A DNA stretch of 64,000 nt, taken from NCBI RefSeq assembly GCF_013285155.1, contig NZ_JABTEL010000003.1:124001-188000 (forward strand), written 5' to 3'. A program made the translations under genes and the position numbers. The notes beneath the pieces were generated by a model. That model ran no database searches and was not told the DNA's origin. It was given only the letters and a program-made list of their open reading frames with translations. The stretch is from Winogradskyella undariae. GTDB taxonomy: Bacteria > Bacteroidota > Bacteroidia > Flavobacteriales > Flavobacteriaceae. Below are positions 61,952-64,000 of this stretch, one piece after another (within the stretch, counting starts at the first letter, position 1; each line of letters starts with the position of its first letter).

Positions 61952-63916
61952 TTATTCTTTTACTAAGACTAAGGTTACTTTATTAAAATCAGCTGCGCTA
62001 TTAATTACGCGTCTGTAGTCTTCGTAAATAGCTACAGGTATGTGATTGGTTTTGTAATATTCATCTGCTGTGATTTTAAGAACATTATCATTTAATTCGT
62101 AAAAAGATTTAAAACTTAATATTGTTTTTCCTTTTTCAATATATTCATTATCAAAGTTAATATCTTCTAAGTTTGCAATGGTATATCCTTTAGGGATCGT
62201 AATGTTTATTGTTCTTTCGTAAGTACGTTTAAATTCATTTTCTAATGGTAAAACTCTTTCGCTTTCTTGATAAAGTTCCATTTGAGATCCTATTAATGCG
62301 CCAACGTTAAATAAGTACTTATTACCTGCTTTTTCTACAAAAGCATCTGATGTAAAATCGACATTAAAAATAATAGGCTTTATTCCGAATAAATCAGGGT
62401 TGTCATTATCTATTTTAGAATCATTAATAGTGACACTTTCATTTAAGTTTTTAGCAAACCCTTCTACTAACTCTTTTTTTAATTCTGGCTTAACTAAATT
62501 TATAAAAGGATGAATAAACATGCCGTAGTATCCAGACATTGCTCTACTCAATGTTATGTTTGTTGTTGAGATATCTTCTGTGTCAAAATTAACACCAATA
62601 ACCATGTTGTCTTTAGATAGTGATGCATCAACAGGTTTTATAGTTTTAATTTTTCCTACAGCAGAAACAAAATCACCAACTTTAACTTGTTTAATAAAAA
62701 GGCCATAAGTATCGGTTAAGTAACCAGGAGGAAAACCGTAACGCGAATCATTTTCATTAGGCGCTAAATACTTTTTTGTCTTAGGAAAGTATATAAGGAT
62801 GTCTTGTAGGTAAATATTAGCTTCAAAATCTTTGTCAAAACGCATAAATTCTCTACTACAAGTTATCACCATATCTTGTTTTATATTCAGCTCATTAAAT
62901 AAAGCGATATATAGTTTTAATAAGCCTTTATCACTTGCTACTTTATCTTTTATAATAGTTTCTAAATCGGATAATTTGGCACTACTATATTCTGCAGCAT
63001 AGATTGTTGTTTTAATGTAATTTTCTATAGTTTTAATTTTTGTATCAAAATCAGCATCGTCTTTAATTTTTAGGTCTTTAATAAGATTAATAAGTGCTTT
63101 TTTAGTTTTTTTAGAGAGTTCTGCATGATAGAAGTCATACAAGTTTTGAGCAACTGAACTATATGAAGTAATATCTTTAGTATTATTGGCCGTATTGCTG
63201 TCTAAGGCATAAATTATAAATTGTCGGTTAGCAGAATAAAGCGCTTGTGTTTCGTTATCTAATTTTTTTACTTCAGAGAGTTTTAAAGACCAATGATTTT
63301 TGGTTTCAATTATAGTGTCCGTTTCAATATCTTTCAATCCATTATAACTCTTAAATTTAAAAATTAAGTTAGAAGGAGCGTAAAGGTCAAATTCAACATT
63401 TTTGTTTATATATTCATTCTGAAAACTTACACGCTTACCACTGTAAGATGGGCTTCGTTTTACGACATACATGTATTCTATAAAGCTTCCTTTTTCAATA
63501 CCTTCAAAAGCAAAATACTTATAGGTTCGTTCTGTTTCGTCATCAGTTGCTGTTAATATTTTAGAATCGTCTAGGTCTATTATTTTACCGGACGGCGTGA
63601 TTACTCTAGCTTTACTTACCATTAATTCTGAGTCTGAATCGTATGGTAAATAAATTTTGTTATAATCCTCTATTGCTTCTTCAGAATTAAGATAGTAAGC
63701 TTTGTGTTCTAAATAAAACTCTACAAACTGTTGGTCTGTCGTGAAATAAAATTCTGTTGTGATTTTATCTTTAGCTGCAACTAAATTTTCGTTAGCATAA
63801 TTATTTGAATTGTATTGTGGTGTTTTGTCCCAATCATAGCTTTCGTAAAAAGCTTGGCTATATGCTGTAGTTATTATTAAGAAGTAGGCAAGTAAACTTA
63901 ATTTGATTGATTTCAT
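61952..63916 (-). CDS. DUF3857/transglutaminase-like secreted protein
   Basis: This 654-residue protein has a signal peptide (TTAYSQ). Residues ~55-215 match DUF3857 in pattern (ARVITPSGKIIDLDDSKI, EGIEKGSFIEYMYVVKRS). A transglutaminase-like region follows (about 275-400; IENYIKTTIYAAEYSSAKLSDLETIIKDKVASDKGLLKLY), and the C-terminal part is strand-rich. The classic catalytic cysteine after the GxxxD-type motif is not obvious; the position reads KVASDKGLL. It is convergent with the LacI gene with 5 bp between stops. Function is unknown. It seems unrelated to laminarin use. Confidence 0.82.
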   Translation of the reverse strand: MKSIKLSLLAYFLIITTAYSQAFYESYDWDKTPQYNSNNYANENLVAAKDKITTEFYFTTDQQFVEFYLEHKAYYLNSEEAIEDYNKIYLPYDSDSELMVSKARVITPSGKIIDLDDSKILTATDDETERTYKYFAFEGIEKGSFIEYMYVVKRSPSYSGKRVSFQNEYINKNVEFDLYAPSNLIFKFKSYNGLKDIETDTIIETKNHWSLKLSEVKKLDNETQALYSANRQFIIYALDSNTANNTKDITSYSSVAQNLYDFYHAELSKKTKKALINLIKDLKIKDDADFDTKIKTIENYIKTTIYAAEYSSAKLSDLETIIKDKVASDKGLLKLYIALFNELNIKQDMVITCSREFMRFDKDFEANIYLQDILIYFPKTKKYLAPNENDSRYGFPPGYLTDTYGLFIKQVKVGDFVSAVGKIKTIKPVDASLSKDNMVIGVNFDTEDISTTNITLSRAMSGYYGMFIHPFINLVKPELKKELVEGFAKNLNESVTINDSKIDNDNPDLFGIKPIIFNVDFTSDAFVEKAGNKYLFNVGALIGSQMELYQESERVLPLENEFKRTYERTINITIPKGYTIANLEDINFDNEYIEKGKTILSFKSFYELNDNVLKITADEYYKTNHIPVAIYEDYRRVINSAADFNKVTLVLVKE

Positions 63917-63931
63917 GATGTGGTTTTTAGT

Positions 63932-64000
63932 TTAGTGCGATTTTTTTAAAACGACTGTTTCTTTATATTGCTTTTCAACTTTTTTAATAGCAGTATTAAC
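63932..64000 (-). CDS. C-terminal end of a gene running off the window
   Basis: The minus-strand frame from the last base reads 22 codons, VNTAIKKVEKQYKETVVLKK then SH and a stop at 63932-63934. It ends 15 bp before the DUF3857 gene start, as expected for an upstream gene of the same operon. The basic tail with VVLKK resembles ends of DUF3857-type proteins, so it may be a tandem paralogue. Too little is visible to name it. Confidence 0.5.
   Translation of the reverse strand, partial: VNTAIKKVEKQYKETVVLKKSH

Overview
The window reads as the chromosome of a marine member of the Flavobacteriaceae (Bacteroidota). The evidence is the low G+C content, SusC/SusD-type glycan uptake genes, a type IX secretion sorting domain, a tyrosine ammonia-lyase closely resembling the one I remember from Flavobacterium johnsoniae, a flavobacterial pigment operon, and near absence of Shine-Dalgarno sequences. 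No database search was run. Family names come from motifs and remembered sequences.

Region 1 (1-8160) is the right end of an integrated genomic island. It holds the 3' part of a type I restriction gene (hsdR) coupled to a YgjP-like metallopeptidase. Next is a cassette bounded by two ~150-bp imperfect direct repeats, containing a small XRE regulator, a strongly base-paired candidate RNA and an orphan ECF sigma factor. A mobilization-type protein, a replication-protein-like gene and a tyrosine integrase follow. The island stops at the 3' half of a tRNA-Leu(UAA) gene that still carries its own terminator. This marks the attachment site. The intact tRNA copy should lie left of the window.

Region 2 (8326-31957) is one tightly packed, 22-gene minus-strand operon for an aryl-polyene/flexirubin-type pigment, plus a divergent halogenase-like flavoenzyme. 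Tyrosine ammonia-lyase would supply p-coumarate. Two carrier proteins, three complete ketosynthases, a chain-length-factor-like protein, a truncated ketosynthase, a ketoreductase and two hotdog dehydratases with complementary active-site residues would extend and dehydrate the chain. Acyltransferases, an MMPL exporter fused to an acyltransferase, LolA-like and lipoprotein components and a beta-barrel protein would move the product to the outer membrane. No darA/darB-type resorcinol genes lie in the operon.

Region 3 (32810-61946) is a laminarin (beta-1,3/1,6-glucan) utilization locus. It has a SusR-like membrane regulator, SusC, SusD, glycan-binding lipoproteins, two GH16 enzymes, a GH17, a GH30, a beta-1,3-glucan phosphorylase-like protein (GH149/GH94 type), a glycosidase fused to a probable outer-membrane barrel, a sugar symporter fused to a GH17 domain, a T9SS-secreted binding protein and a LacI regulator. 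Related direct repeats at 11-bp phasing occur upstream of three transcription units and suggest a shared operator.

Region 4 (61952-64000) carries a DUF3857/transglutaminase-like secreted protein and the tail of another minus-strand gene.

The least explained items are the structured RNA before the orphan sigma factor, the phased promoter repeats, and the two transporter/enzyme fusions.
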